This document shows, piece after piece, positions 14,683 to 23,419 of a stretch of 64,000 nt of DNA. Position numbers and translations under genes: made by a program. Source of the DNA: Paenibacillus pedocola (GTDB taxonomy: Bacteria; Bacillota; Bacilli; Paenibacillales; Paenibacillaceae); the NCBI RefSeq assembly GCF_031599675.1, contig NZ_CP134223.1:1798001-1862000 (forward strand). The letters run 5' to 3'. The stretch's first letter is position 1; the number at the start of each line of letters is the position of its first letter. The notes under the pieces were generated by a model, which worked only from the letters and a program-made list of their open reading frames with translations, ran no database searches and had not been told where the DNA came from.

Positions 14683-15618
14683 TTAGAATGACCTGTTCAG
14701 CAGAAACTCCAGATTGCGGTAATATACGCCAGTGGCGTTCCAGTCCCGGTAAGCTTCCGGCACCGGAATGCCCGCGGCGTCCGGCTTCGGCTCCAGCCCT
14801 CTATATTGTTGACTGACAGCCAACAAATCCCTTATGTATTCCTGCATATATTTGATGCTGCCAGCATCGCCTACGGGACCATGTCCTGGTACAATCTGCT
14901 TAGCTCCTAACTTCTCCAGCGCGTCCAGTGCGTTCAGCCAGCTGTGCGGATCTCCGTCTGTGAACAGCGGATGATTCCGGATGGCGATAACATCTCCGGC
15001 GAAGACGAGGGAATCAGCAGGGGAGTAGAGAATCGAATCGCATTCCGTGTGTGCCCGCCCAAGGGACAGCAGCCGGACACTTCTTTTGGAGCCATGGAGG
15101 GTCAGCTGATGTTCATAGGTAAGCTCCGGATAGGTGACGGCGAGTGTCTCTATCGATTCCCGGATTTCCAGGAGGTAGTTATGTTCACTAGCCAGCCGCA
15201 GCCGCTTCTCCTGCTCAGGCTCAGAAGATAGCTTGTCGGCGGCTTCGGCAATGTCCGCTTCCAGTTTCGGCAGCAGCGGCGTCATCCGGGTCAGCCACTG
15301 GGGCTGTGTTTCCTGCATCAGCTCCCGGGCTCTGCTGGAAGATACAATCGTTTCGCCGGTGAAAAACTGATTGCCGCGGACATGGTCCCCATGCCAGTGG
15401 CTGTTGATGACATAACCGATAGGCTGGTCAAAGAGGTGCAGCGCCGCTTCGCGCAGGTCTTTGCCGGCCTGGGGAGTGTTAAAAGTATCGAAGATCAGCG
15501 TAAATCCGCCCATATCCATGATGCCTGCATTGCTCATGGCCCCGCCCTGTTCCGTGGCTATCAGTGCATAAATACCTTCAGCCAACGGGTGAATGCTGAA
15601 ATGCCGGGAATGAAACAT
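14683..15618 (-). CDS. MBL-fold metallo-hydrolase
   Basis: A 311-residue metallo-beta-lactamase-fold hydrolase. The zinc motif HxHxDH is present as NSHWHGDHVRGNQ near residue 85; further metal ligands are suggested by SLGRAHTECD (about 200), VFAGDV (about 220) and VPGHGPVGD (about 260). No signal peptide is present. The ATG at 15618 follows AAGAGGTCAAATT; longer in-frame starts are AT-rich and lack an RBS. It converges with the GH3 gene and diverges from GH30, so a sugar role is only suggested by position. Substrate unknown; lactonase- or SoxH-like activities are possible. Confidence 0.82.
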   Translation of the reverse strand: MFHSRHFSIHPLAEGIYALIATEQGGAMSNAGIMDMGGFTLIFDTFNTPQAGKDLREAALHLFDQPIGYVINSHWHGDHVRGNQFFTGETIVSSSRARELMQETQPQWLTRMTPLLPKLEADIAEAADKLSSEPEQEKRLRLASEHNYLLEIRESIETLAVTYPELTYEHQLTLHGSKRSVRLLSLGRAHTECDSILYSPADSLVFAGDVIAIRNHPLFTDGDPHSWLNALDALEKLGAKQIVPGHGPVGDAGSIKYMQEYIRDLLAVSQQYRGLEPKPDAAGIPVPEAYRDWNATGVYYRNLEFLLNRSF

Positions 15619-15717
15619 AATTTGACCTCTTTTCATAAGTAATGAATTCATAATATTTCCAATTGTCTTTGTACGTGAGCATAACGCCGTTCGTTTCATC
15701 CGGCAAGATTAAAATAA

Positions 15718-15773
15718 TCCAATCCCCGGCTGCCGGATTGTCCAATCCATCTCCAGCACATTAGAGATATAAT
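15718..15773 (+). promoter_or_regulatory. GH30 promoter with paired TCCAAT boxes
   Basis: TCCAAT boxes start at 15718 and 15741 (23 bp apart). A -10 box TATAAT lies at 15768-15773, exactly 27 bp after the second box, which overlaps the expected -35 position. This suggests activator-dependent transcription. The downstream box is also part of GGATTG-TCCAATCC. Confidence 0.7.
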
Positions 15774-15786
15774 GTAAGCGCAAACA
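15772..15786 (+). promoter_or_regulatory. cre site (catabolite repression) at the GH30 promoter
   Basis: ATGTAAGCGCAAACA is a full match to WTGNAANCGNWNNCW. It begins at the end of the -10 box, so bound CcpA would block initiation. Confidence 0.75.
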
Positions 15787-15859
15787 TTCCGGTGCAGGCT
15801 ATATCTGCTGCATGAGAAGAACTGTGAACCCTATTACCGTAAGGAGTGAAAATAAACAG

Positions 15860-17230
15860 ATGACAAATACACAGCATCGATGGTTCGCAAGTACAGAACA
15901 GGCAGCATGGGTGGAGCAGGAAGCTCCTGAGCCGAACGGATCTGATAAGTCCGATGGCCCTGCCAAGGCCAATAAGCCCAATCTTTCAATCACCGCCGAC
16001 CAGCATCAGATACTGGAAGGCTTCGGCGGCTGTTTCAATGAGCTGGGGTACGAAGCGCTGCTGACTTTGCCGGAGGAGGAACGGGCCAGGGTGATGCGCG
16101 CGCTGTTCCACCCGGAGGGAGAGCAGCGCTTCAGCATCTGCCGGCTGCCGATCGGCGCCAGTGATTATGCGCTGGAATGGTACAGCCATAATGAGACCGA
16201 CGGCGATTATGCGATGGAGCATTTCTCCATTGAGCGTGACCGGAAGTTTATAATCCCCTATATCCGTGAAGCGCTGGCGCTGAACCCGGAGCTGAAGCTG
16301 TTCGCTTCGCCTTGGAGTCCGCCAACCTGGATGAAATACCCTAAGGCCTACAACTACGGTACGCTGCGCTGGGAACCAGAGAATCTTGCGGCTTATGCGC
16401 TGTACTTCGTCAAGTTCGTGCAGGCTTATAAGGAAGAAGGGATCACCATTCATCAGGTGCATGTGCAGAATGAAGTAGTGGCCGACCAGAAGTTTCCTTC
16501 ATGTGTCTGGACCGGAGAGCAGCTGCGCGAGTTCATCCGTGACTATCTGGGTCCTGCCTTTGAAGACCATGGATTGGACACAGAAATCTGGCTGGGCACC
16601 ATCAATGCGCCGGAGCCCTGGGATGAATGGCTAAAGCATAAGTCCAGCGACCATGACGCTTTTGCCGGTGTTGTGCTCGGTGATCCGGAAGCTTACAAGT
16701 ATGTTAAGGGGGTCGGTTATCAGTGGGCAGGCAAGCATGCGATCCAGCGGACCGCCCAGAGCTATCCCGAGCTGCGGTACATGCAGACCGAAAATGAATG
16801 CGGGGACGGGGAGAATACTTGGTTTTATGCCAAATATGTATTTGGTCTGTACCAGCATTATTTTACGAATGGCGTGAATGCCTATATCTACTGGAACATG
16901 GCGCTTGCCCCGAAGGGACGGAGCACCTGGGGCTGGGAGCAGAACTCGATGCTGACCATTGATCCCGGGCATAACACTGCCATCATCAATCCGGAATATT
17001 ATGTGATGCAGCATTTCTCCCGCTTCGCTGCGCCGGGTTCGGTGCGGGTGGGACTTAAGGGACCCTGGAGCGGACATTCGGTGGCCTTCCGCACACCGGA
17101 CGGCGGGGTAACGCTGGTACTGGCCAATCCCTACAAGGAAAAACGTATGCTGCACTTGGACAGCGGCTCTGCAGAGTATGCTTTTGAGCTGGAGCCGGAA
17201 TCCTTCCATACGATCGTGCTCGGCCCATAG
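15860..17230 (+). CDS. Glycoside hydrolase family 30 (glucosylceramidase-like)
   Basis: A 456-residue GH30 enzyme cleaving beta-linked glycosides; family activities include glucosylceramidase, beta-1,6-glucanase and beta-xylosidase, and the substrate here is not determinable. The barrel starts at EGFGGCFNELG (about 53), a typical GH30 entry. The acid/base is Glu205 in VQNE, and the nucleophile is in YMQTENECG near 311-313. A short C-terminal beta-domain follows. No signal peptide is present, so it is intracellular. The ATG at 15860 follows AAGGAGTG about 12 nt upstream. The gene is monocistronic, with a promoter matching that of the downstream binding-protein gene, suggesting one regulon. Confidence 0.9.
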   Translation: MTNTQHRWFASTEQAAWVEQEAPEPNGSDKSDGPAKANKPNLSITADQHQILEGFGGCFNELGYEALLTLPEEERARVMRALFHPEGEQRFSICRLPIGASDYALEWYSHNETDGDYAMEHFSIERDRKFIIPYIREALALNPELKLFASPWSPPTWMKYPKAYNYGTLRWEPENLAAYALYFVKFVQAYKEEGITIHQVHVQNEVVADQKFPSCVWTGEQLREFIRDYLGPAFEDHGLDTEIWLGTINAPEPWDEWLKHKSSDHDAFAGVVLGDPEAYKYVKGVGYQWAGKHAIQRTAQSYPELRYMQTENECGDGENTWFYAKYVFGLYQHYFTNGVNAYIYWNMALAPKGRSTWGWEQNSMLTIDPGHNTAIINPEYYVMQHFSRFAAPGSVRVGLKGPWSGHSVAFRTPDGGVTLVLANPYKEKRMLHLDSGSAEYAFELEPESFHTIVLGP

Positions 17231-17347
17231 AAGGCACAACATTTCTGAACTAACGTCCGCTATCCGGGGCGTTAGTTTTTTGCTAATATGAATCCATTCT
17301 GCGATGGGCAGACTATGAATACTGAAACCGGGAGGTTAACTAGAGCG

Positions 17348-19129
17348 ATGTTCACGAAATGGATGATGAAACTGATAGAGCCTTTCCGGCGAAGTATCCG
17401 CAATAAGCTGATGCTGACGATGATTATTCTTGCAGTAGTACCGATCGTCACCATCACCGGCCTGGCCGCAGAGAACAGCCGCAGGTCGATGGAGGCAGAG
17501 GTCATCAGCACGAATCTCTCCAATATGAAATGGACCGGAATCTATCTCGGAGACCAGTTCGCCCAGCTTAACAATCTGATTTATACCGTGCTGATCAGCC
17601 CGCACCTGAGCGATTATCTTGCAAACGCCGAGGAGCCATCCCTGTCCAGCCAATTTGCCGCGCAGAAAAATATTATAGACACTCTGACCAATCTGTTCTA
17701 CTCCGCAGGCAACCATGTGATCGGGGTGGAGCTGTACTTGAAAGAGTATGACAAGCTGTTCACAATCAATGCCTCGCAAAGTGATATCGAATCACCAGGC
17801 GCTATCCCGGCCCCATACAAGCTGCTGTTTGACCAGGATAAGGATTTCATGATTACTTCGGACAGCCGCGATGACAGCAAGTTCCAGCTCGTGCGGAGCA
17901 TTAACCGGTTTGAGAATCAGGAAAAGCTTGGCGGCATCTCGCTAGGCATCCGCTGGGGGGTACTCGATCAGACCCTGAATCTGCTGGGCCGCGGCAGCGA
18001 CCATACGGTATTCATTGCCGGTGCGGACGGTGAGGTGCTTTATCAGCCCTGGGGAGACAGCCCGTCCAACGATACACTGAGCCGCGTAGCCGGCACGCAG
18101 GAGACTCAGGGATATTTCCGCAGTGACCATGGATATGTGTTCTACAATACGATAGATCCGGTTGGCCTTAAGCTGGTCACCGTGATTCCGAACAGCTCGA
18201 TCAATGAAAGTGCGCTGGCGACGATGAATTTCGGGCTGATTGTCGGGGCGGTGTCCGTGGCATTAGCCATCCTGCTTGCGGTGCTACTGGCCTGGCGGGT
18301 GGCAACGCCGATTGTCAGTCTGACCCGGTCGATCCAGGGCTTCGGTATGATGAAGGAGCGGGAGATGAAATTCAGCAGCCGGATGGACGAGATAGGCTTC
18401 CTGGAGACGAAGCTGTACCAGATGTCGCACCGCATCCGCGAGCATATCCGCACGGAGTATGTGATCAGTCTGGAGAAAAAGAGTGCCGAGCTCAAAGCGC
18501 TACAGGCGCAGATCAACCCGCATTTTCTGCAGAATACACTGCAGATGATCGGCAGCATGCTGTTTAAGAACAGCCCGGCGGAGAGCTATGGTGTACTGAG
18601 ATCACTCAGTGACATGTTCCGCTACATCATCCGCGAGCCAGAGGACCTGGCACCGCTGCAGGCAGAGCTGAATCATCTGAATAACTATATGCAGATTCAG
18701 CAGCAGCGTTTTGCCGCCCGGCTTGATTACAGCATCACGGTGGATGAGGACACGGCCGGCAGCCTGATCCCGAAGCTGAGCCTGCAGCCGATTGTGGAGA
18801 ATGCTTTTTTTCACGGCCTGGAACAGAAGACTGGACCCTGGAAGCTGGAGGTCCTGGTAAAGCGTGAGGGACAGAACACGGTTATTATGATCCGTGATAA
18901 CGGGATAGGGATGCCGCCGGACAAGCTGTCGGAACTGAAGGGAAGGCTCCAGCTGCGAAGCGGCGGGCTGTGGACGCACGGGGAGCGGATCGGGCTCAGC
19001 AACGTGGCTTCGCGGATTCATATGCATTACGGCGAGCTGTACGGAATCCGCGTGGAGAGCAGTCCCGGAGAAGGAACAACAGTGACGGTAACAATTCCCT
19101 TAGAGAGGAAGGTGATGGATCATGCATAA
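17348..19129 (+). CDS. Sensor histidine kinase, YesM type
   Basis: A 593-residue membrane kinase. The first membrane segment is near 20-45, followed by an extracellular sensing region (about 45-290), a second segment (295-318), a HAMP linker and a coiled coil. The phosphoacceptor is His392 in INPHFLQNTL (His_kinase family), and the ATPase domain (about 470-590) has DNGIGM and GIGLSNV. It pairs with the response regulator that overlaps its 3' end by 8 nt. The ATG at 17348 follows GGGAGG about 12 nt upstream; an in-frame ATG at 17315 is possible. Sugar binding proteins often act with these sensors, and one is encoded downstream. Confidence 0.9.
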   Translation: MFTKWMMKLIEPFRRSIRNKLMLTMIILAVVPIVTITGLAAENSRRSMEAEVISTNLSNMKWTGIYLGDQFAQLNNLIYTVLISPHLSDYLANAEEPSLSSQFAAQKNIIDTLTNLFYSAGNHVIGVELYLKEYDKLFTINASQSDIESPGAIPAPYKLLFDQDKDFMITSDSRDDSKFQLVRSINRFENQEKLGGISLGIRWGVLDQTLNLLGRGSDHTVFIAGADGEVLYQPWGDSPSNDTLSRVAGTQETQGYFRSDHGYVFYNTIDPVGLKLVTVIPNSSINESALATMNFGLIVGAVSVALAILLAVLLAWRVATPIVSLTRSIQGFGMMKEREMKFSSRMDEIGFLETKLYQMSHRIREHIRTEYVISLEKKSAELKALQAQINPHFLQNTLQMIGSMLFKNSPAESYGVLRSLSDMFRYIIREPEDLAPLQAELNHLNNYMQIQQQRFAARLDYSITVDEDTAGSLIPKLSLQPIVENAFFHGLEQKTGPWKLEVLVKREGQNTVIMIRDNGIGMPPDKLSELKGRLQLRSGGLWTHGERIGLSNVASRIHMHYGELYGIRVESSPGEGTTVTVTIPLERKVMDHA

Positions 19130-20207
19130 AGTGCTGCTGGTGGATGATGAGAGCTGGAACCGTGATATTGTGCGGACGTTCGGAGCCTGGGAGGCCCTTG
19201 GGCTGGAAATAGCCGGCGAAGCAGAGGACGGCCAGGAGGCGCTGCGGCTTGTAAGCGAGCTGACAGCGCAGATTATTATTACCGATATGCGCATGCCCGG
19301 TACGGACGGCGTAATGCTGATGAATGAGCTGCATGCACGGTTCCCTGAGATCAAAGTGATCGTGATCAGCGGATATGACGATTTCAAATATGCGCAGAGC
19401 GCAATCCGCTACGGGGCAATGGATTATCTGCTGAAGCCGATCGACCCGGCGGAATTGAATGCTGTGCTGCGCAAATGCGTCAAGGAGCTGGAAGAAGCAT
19501 TCAGTATACCGGGGGATTACGCTCTGGACCTGGGTGTATCCTTCTCGCTGGCACAGCACAAGCAGGTGATGAAGGTACATTTCAACGAGCTGAACAGCGA
19601 AGGGGTAAGCTCAGTTCTTGATGCCGTTGGTAAGGAATTGGAACAGGCAGGGGCCGGCAAACCGGGAGCCCTCCGGCAGGCGGCTGGTGAAATGCTGCTG
19701 CTGCTGAAGGAGCTGATGCACGGCAACGGGCTGGAGGACGACGGACTGGTAACGGAGCTTCCGCAGGAGGTGCTGCAGTCCGGCAGCAGCATGATTGCTT
19801 TTCTCAAGGGACTTTATACGGCGGGACTTGAGCAGCTGATCGGCCAGCGGAAGTTCAAGAACAAGCTGAATCTGGACGAGGTCCGGCAGTACATCGACGC
19901 CCATTTTGCCGAAGCGGTGACGCTGGAAGCGCTGGCGAGAGCCTTTTTTGTCAGCAAGGAATATTTAAGCAAGGTCTTTAAGCTGGAATATGGCTGCAAT
20001 GTCACGGATTATATCCTGCATCTGCGCATGGAGAAGGCGAAGGCGTGGCTGGCGGAGGAGAGCATTCCGATCAAGACGGTGGCAGAGCTGTCCGGATACG
20101 AGGATGTGGGCTATTTTTACCGGGTATTCAAGAAGCATTACGGCATCGCTCCGGGTGAAATGAGGAAGCAGGGCAGCAGTTTAAAAATGTCCAATCCCAA
20201 AGGGTAA
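19122..20207 (+). CDS. Response regulator, YesN type (REC + AraC)
   Basis: A 361-residue regulator. The receiver domain (1-120) has acidic residues Asp8/Asp9, phosphoacceptor Asp55 in IITDMRMPG and Lys105 in YLLKPID. After a linker the AraC double helix-turn-helix occupies about 252-350 (VTLEALARAFFVSKEYLSKV; GYEDVGYFYRVFKKHYG). The start overlaps the kinase gene by 8 nt, so the two are translationally coupled. The following gene is a sugar binding protein whose promoter carries paired TCCAAT boxes, the likeliest targets of this regulator. Confidence 0.92.
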   Translation: MHKVLLVDDESWNRDIVRTFGAWEALGLEIAGEAEDGQEALRLVSELTAQIIITDMRMPGTDGVMLMNELHARFPEIKVIVISGYDDFKYAQSAIRYGAMDYLLKPIDPAELNAVLRKCVKELEEAFSIPGDYALDLGVSFSLAQHKQVMKVHFNELNSEGVSSVLDAVGKELEQAGAGKPGALRQAAGEMLLLLKELMHGNGLEDDGLVTELPQEVLQSGSSMIAFLKGLYTAGLEQLIGQRKFKNKLNLDEVRQYIDAHFAEAVTLEALARAFFVSKEYLSKVFKLEYGCNVTDYILHLRMEKAKAWLAEESIPIKTVAELSGYEDVGYFYRVFKKHYGIAPGEMRKQGSSLKMSNPKG

Positions 20208-20245
20208 TTCCGTCCAATTAAACGCTTTCATAAAATAGATACAAT
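20190..20245 (+). promoter_or_regulatory. Binding-protein promoter with paired TCCAAT boxes
   Basis: TCCAAT boxes lie at 20190 and 20213 (23 bp apart), and a -10 TACAAT at 20240-20245, 27 bp after the second box. A weak -35 (TTAAAC, 20218) abuts the second box. The spacing is identical to that at the GH30 promoter. The first box lies inside the end of the yesN gene. Confidence 0.72.
20217..20231 (-). promoter_or_regulatory. Second cre-like site over the -35 region
   Basis: On the minus strand ATGAAAGCGTTTAAT matches WTGNAANCGNWNNCW except at position 14. Confidence 0.5.
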
Positions 20246-20258
20246 GAAAGCGTAAACA
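20244..20258 (+). promoter_or_regulatory. cre site at the binding-protein promoter
   Basis: ATGAAAGCGTAAACA is a full match to the cre consensus and starts at the end of the -10 box, the same position as at the GH30 promoter. Confidence 0.75.
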
Positions 20259-20286
20259 AAACAAAGACATTGGGAGGTCTTACAGC

Positions 20287-21588
20287 ATGAACAAAATGAC
20301 CAAAGGTGTACTCTGCACAATGCTCACCGCTACTATGCTTGCAGGCTGCGGCAGCAATAATACTAATAATACAGGTGCTGCTAACGATGCCGGCACAGGC
20401 AGCAGTGTTGCCAAAAGCGTAACGCTGAAGATGTTCATCGCGCAGCCGCGTTTTAAAGAACAATACGATAATTACATTGCCCAGTTCGTTAAAAAAGAGA
20501 AGGCCGAGAAAAATATCGACGTTACCGTACAGCTGGAGATGCCGACGGCAGACAATGCCTCGCAGATCCTGAAAACGCGCCTTGCCTCAAACGATGCGCC
20601 GGATATTTTCGCTATCCATGCTGTAAATGAGATTCCGTCCTATTATAAAGCTGGGTATCTGGAAGACTTGTCAGATCAGCCGTTTGTCAGTAAGCTGCTG
20701 GACAGTGTGAAGCCTTCCGTAACCACTACTGACGGTAAAGTAGTAGCTCTCCCGCTGGAAACTTTATCCTGGGGCTACCTTTACAATAAAACGATCTTTG
20801 CCAAATACGGCCTTACGCCTCCAACAACGCTGACTGAGTTAAAAGCAGTTACCGAGAAGCTGAAAGCTAACAATGAGACACCTTTCGTGCTCTCCTATAA
20901 AGAGTCCTGGATTCCGCAGCTGGTGCTGCCGCTGGCTGTCGGGGGAATGGTAAAGACCGAAGATGCGGACTTCGTGGATAAAATGAACAAGGATGAGGGC
21001 TCATTCACCGAGATGAAGGCTGCAATCTTTGATGTGTTCGATCTGATTAACGAGAACGGTACAGCGAAGGCGACTGAGGTTGGCGGTGACGACGGTGCGG
21101 CTGCTTTTGCAGCAGGCCAGGGCGCGATGTGGCTGATGGGTCCATGGTACGCTGAAACGATCCTTAAGTCGAATCCTGATCTGGATTTTGGCGTAGCACC
21201 GCTGCCGATCAACGACAACGCTGACGCCACGCTGATCAACCTGAGTGCTTCGACTTCGCTGGCGGTATCGCCTACAAGCAAGAACAAGGAAGTAGCGCTT
21301 GATTTCCTGAACTATGTGCTGGATGACACGGACTCAAACGGCCTGTTCCAGGCAATGAAATTCAATCCGGTAGCTACTGTGCATACTTACGAAATGTATC
21401 CTTGGATCGCTGAAGCAACGTCTTATGTAAAAGAAGGGAAATCAGTACAGGATCCGGCTATTCCGCAGTCTGTGAAGGATGAAGTGGGTAAAGGGCTCCA
21501 GGCATACTACGCCGGACAAATGACGCAGGATGATGTGCTCAAGGCGCTCGACAAAGCGTGGAAATCCTACAACAAAGTAAATAAATAA
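20287..21588 (+). CDS. Sugar ABC transporter substrate-binding lipoprotein
   Basis: A 433-residue extracellular binding protein (family 1 type). The lipoprotein signal ends in MLAGC (Cys21), followed by an Asn/Gly-rich linker and two alpha/beta lobes. It captures a sugar or oligosaccharide outside the membrane and delivers it to the two permeases downstream. No ATPase is encoded, so a shared MsmX-type ATPase is assumed, as is usual for this class. The ATG follows TGGGAGGTCTTACAGC. Expression probably depends on YesMN through the TCCAAT boxes, with repression at cre sites. A hairpin after the gene probably lowers permease expression relative to it. The partner GH42 and GH30 suggest a beta-galactoside- or beta-glucoside-type ligand. 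Confidence 0.92.
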   Translation: MNKMTKGVLCTMLTATMLAGCGSNNTNNTGAANDAGTGSSVAKSVTLKMFIAQPRFKEQYDNYIAQFVKKEKAEKNIDVTVQLEMPTADNASQILKTRLASNDAPDIFAIHAVNEIPSYYKAGYLEDLSDQPFVSKLLDSVKPSVTTTDGKVVALPLETLSWGYLYNKTIFAKYGLTPPTTLTELKAVTEKLKANNETPFVLSYKESWIPQLVLPLAVGGMVKTEDADFVDKMNKDEGSFTEMKAAIFDVFDLINENGTAKATEVGGDDGAAAFAAGQGAMWLMGPWYAETILKSNPDLDFGVAPLPINDNADATLINLSASTSLAVSPTSKNKEVALDFLNYVLDDTDSNGLFQAMKFNPVATVHTYEMYPWIAEATSYVKEGKSVQDPAIPQSVKDEVGKGLQAYYAGQMTQDDVLKALDKAWKSYNKVNK

Positions 21589-21602
21589 GCTGAAATCTAC
21601 AG

Positions 21603-21653
21603 GACAGGGATGGAAGAACCGAGCGGAGCGGCTTGTTCGCCTCCATCCCTGGT
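21603..21653 (+). terminator. Intercistronic attenuating hairpin
   Basis: CAGGGATGGA pairs perfectly with TCCATCCCTG across a 26-nt loop that has its own small stem. There is no T-tract, so it is more likely an mRNA-stabilising or partial attenuator that keeps the binding protein in excess of the permeases. Confidence 0.55.
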
Positions 21654-21690
21654 TTACTTTGCACATCACAGAGGAAGAGGGGCGGAACCT

Positions 21691-22575
21691 GTGCCGGTTA
21701 ACAGATATAAACATGTTGTTTCACTGCTTGCTTTTGTCGCACCCGCATTTATCATTTACTCATTGTTTCTGCTGATTCCTACCATTGGCGGTATGTATTA
21801 CAGCTTTACGGACTGGAATGGACTGAACCGCGATTATTCGTTTATCGGCCTCGGCAATTTCGTTGAAGCGCTGCGTGAAGATCCCGATTTTGTAAACTCG
21901 CTGCTGTTCACGTTGAAATATGTGCTGTTCATGATTGTGCTGCAAAATGTCTTCGCCCTTGTGCTTGCTGTATTTATTGAGACGAAAACGCGGACCAAGG
22001 GATTTTTCCGGACGATCTTCTTCATGCCGAATATGATCAGTACGATTATCAGTGCTTTTATGTGGACATTCGTGTTCTCCCAGGTACTGCCGCAGCTTGC
22101 CGAAAAAACCGCCATAAGCGTTCTCGACCAGCTGTGGATCGGGGACCCCAAGGTTTCCTTTTATTCGATCATTATCGTCTCGCTGTGGAACGGTGTCGGT
22201 TATATGATGATTATCTATCTGGCCGCCCTGCAGGGCGTGCCGCAAAGTCTTAAGGAAGCTGCGGTTATTGATGGAGCAAGTCCGTTCCAGACCTTCCGCA
22301 AGGTGACTCTGCCGATGATTACGCATGCGGTAACGATCTGTTTCTTCCTTACGCTGAACGGGGCGTTCAAGGTGTTTGAAGTGGTATACGGGCTTACCGG
22401 CGGCGGTCCGGGACGCAGTACGCAGGTTATCACGATGAATATTTATGAGGAGGCATTCTCCAACAACTTCCGCTACGGGTATGCCAGCGCCAAATCGGTG
22501 ATCCTGTTCATTATTATTCTGCTCTTTACCTTTATCCAGATTGGCGTCATGAAGAGAAAAGAGGTGGAGGCATGA
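21691..22575 (+). CDS. Sugar ABC transporter permease (MalF/LacF type)
   Basis: A 294-residue inner-membrane permease with six predicted helices and the EAA cytoplasmic loop (SLKEAAVIDGASPFQTFRKV, about 190-210), where the ATPase docks. It forms a heterodimer with the next gene product. The start is taken as GTG at 21691 after GGAAGAGGGGCGGAACCT; the longer frame from 21610 would run through the intercistronic hairpin. It overlaps the next gene by 4 nt (ATGA). Confidence 0.9.
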   Translation: MPVNRYKHVVSLLAFVAPAFIIYSLFLLIPTIGGMYYSFTDWNGLNRDYSFIGLGNFVEALREDPDFVNSLLFTLKYVLFMIVLQNVFALVLAVFIETKTRTKGFFRTIFFMPNMISTIISAFMWTFVFSQVLPQLAEKTAISVLDQLWIGDPKVSFYSIIIVSLWNGVGYMMIIYLAALQGVPQSLKEAAVIDGASPFQTFRKVTLPMITHAVTICFFLTLNGAFKVFEVVYGLTGGGPGRSTQVITMNIYEEAFSNNFRYGYASAKSVILFIIILLFTFIQIGVMKRKEVEA

Positions 22576-23399
22576 GACTTAGAAAAAGCGCTTCGCTGTT
22601 CATTACCTTGTTCCTTACCATCGGGGCAGTCATTTCTTTCTTTCCGATCTATCTGGCGATTATCAATTCGCTCAAAACCCAAGGGGAAATGTTCGCATCC
22701 TTCACGGCGCTGCCGACGAAGCTGCATTTCGAGAACTATGCCCACGCTTTTGAGCAGATCAATCTGCTGGGCAGCACCATCAACTCGGTAATTGTCTCGG
22801 TCATCGGGATTGGAGGCATTATCTTCTGCGCAGCTCTGGCCGGCTATAAGCTGTCCCGGACCAGCGGCAGACTGAGTGCGGCGATCTTCTCGCTGTTCAT
22901 CGCCTCGATGCTGGTGCCGTTCCACTCCATCATGATCCCGCTGACCCGGATGGCCAAAAACCTGCATGTCAGCGGCAGCACCTACGGTCTGGCTCTGATC
23001 TATATCGGCCTTGGCGTGAACATGGCGATTTTCCTGTATCATGGCTTTGTGAAGTCCATTCCCCGGGAGCTGGAGGAAGCGGCGCGGATTGACGGCTGCG
23101 GTGAATTCCAGACATTCTTCCGGATTATTTTCCCGCTGCTGCTGCCGATTACAGTAACGATTGCGATTCTCGACTTCCTGTGGATCTGGAATGACTTCCT
23201 GCTGCCGCTGCTGATGCTGACCGATTCTACTAAATACACGCTGATCTTATCTACCAATACGCTGTTCGGGGAGTACAATAAGGAATGGTCGCTCATTCTC
23301 GCGGCTTTGGTATTGACAGCGCTTCCTGTTATTATTATCTATGGATTCTTTCAGAAGTTTATTATGCAGGGAATTGCCGAAGGGGCAATTAAAGGCTAA
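22572..23399 (+). CDS. Sugar ABC transporter permease (MalG/LacG type)
   Basis: A 275-residue permease with six predicted helices and the EAA loop RELEEAARIDGCGEFQTFFR (about 158-178). It is translationally coupled to the upstream permease through the ATGA overlap, with GAGGTGGAGGC as RBS. It completes the channel of the YesMN-linked importer, and the GH42 gene follows after 20 nt in the same operon. Confidence 0.92.
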   Translation: MRLRKSASLFITLFLTIGAVISFFPIYLAIINSLKTQGEMFASFTALPTKLHFENYAHAFEQINLLGSTINSVIVSVIGIGGIIFCAALAGYKLSRTSGRLSAAIFSLFIASMLVPFHSIMIPLTRMAKNLHVSGSTYGLALIYIGLGVNMAIFLYHGFVKSIPRELEEAARIDGCGEFQTFFRIIFPLLLPITVTIAILDFLWIWNDFLLPLLMLTDSTKYTLILSTNTLFGEYNKEWSLILAALVLTALPVIIIYGFFQKFIMQGIAEGAIKG

Positions 23400-23419
23400 G
23401 GGGAGAGGACTGGAAAGTG

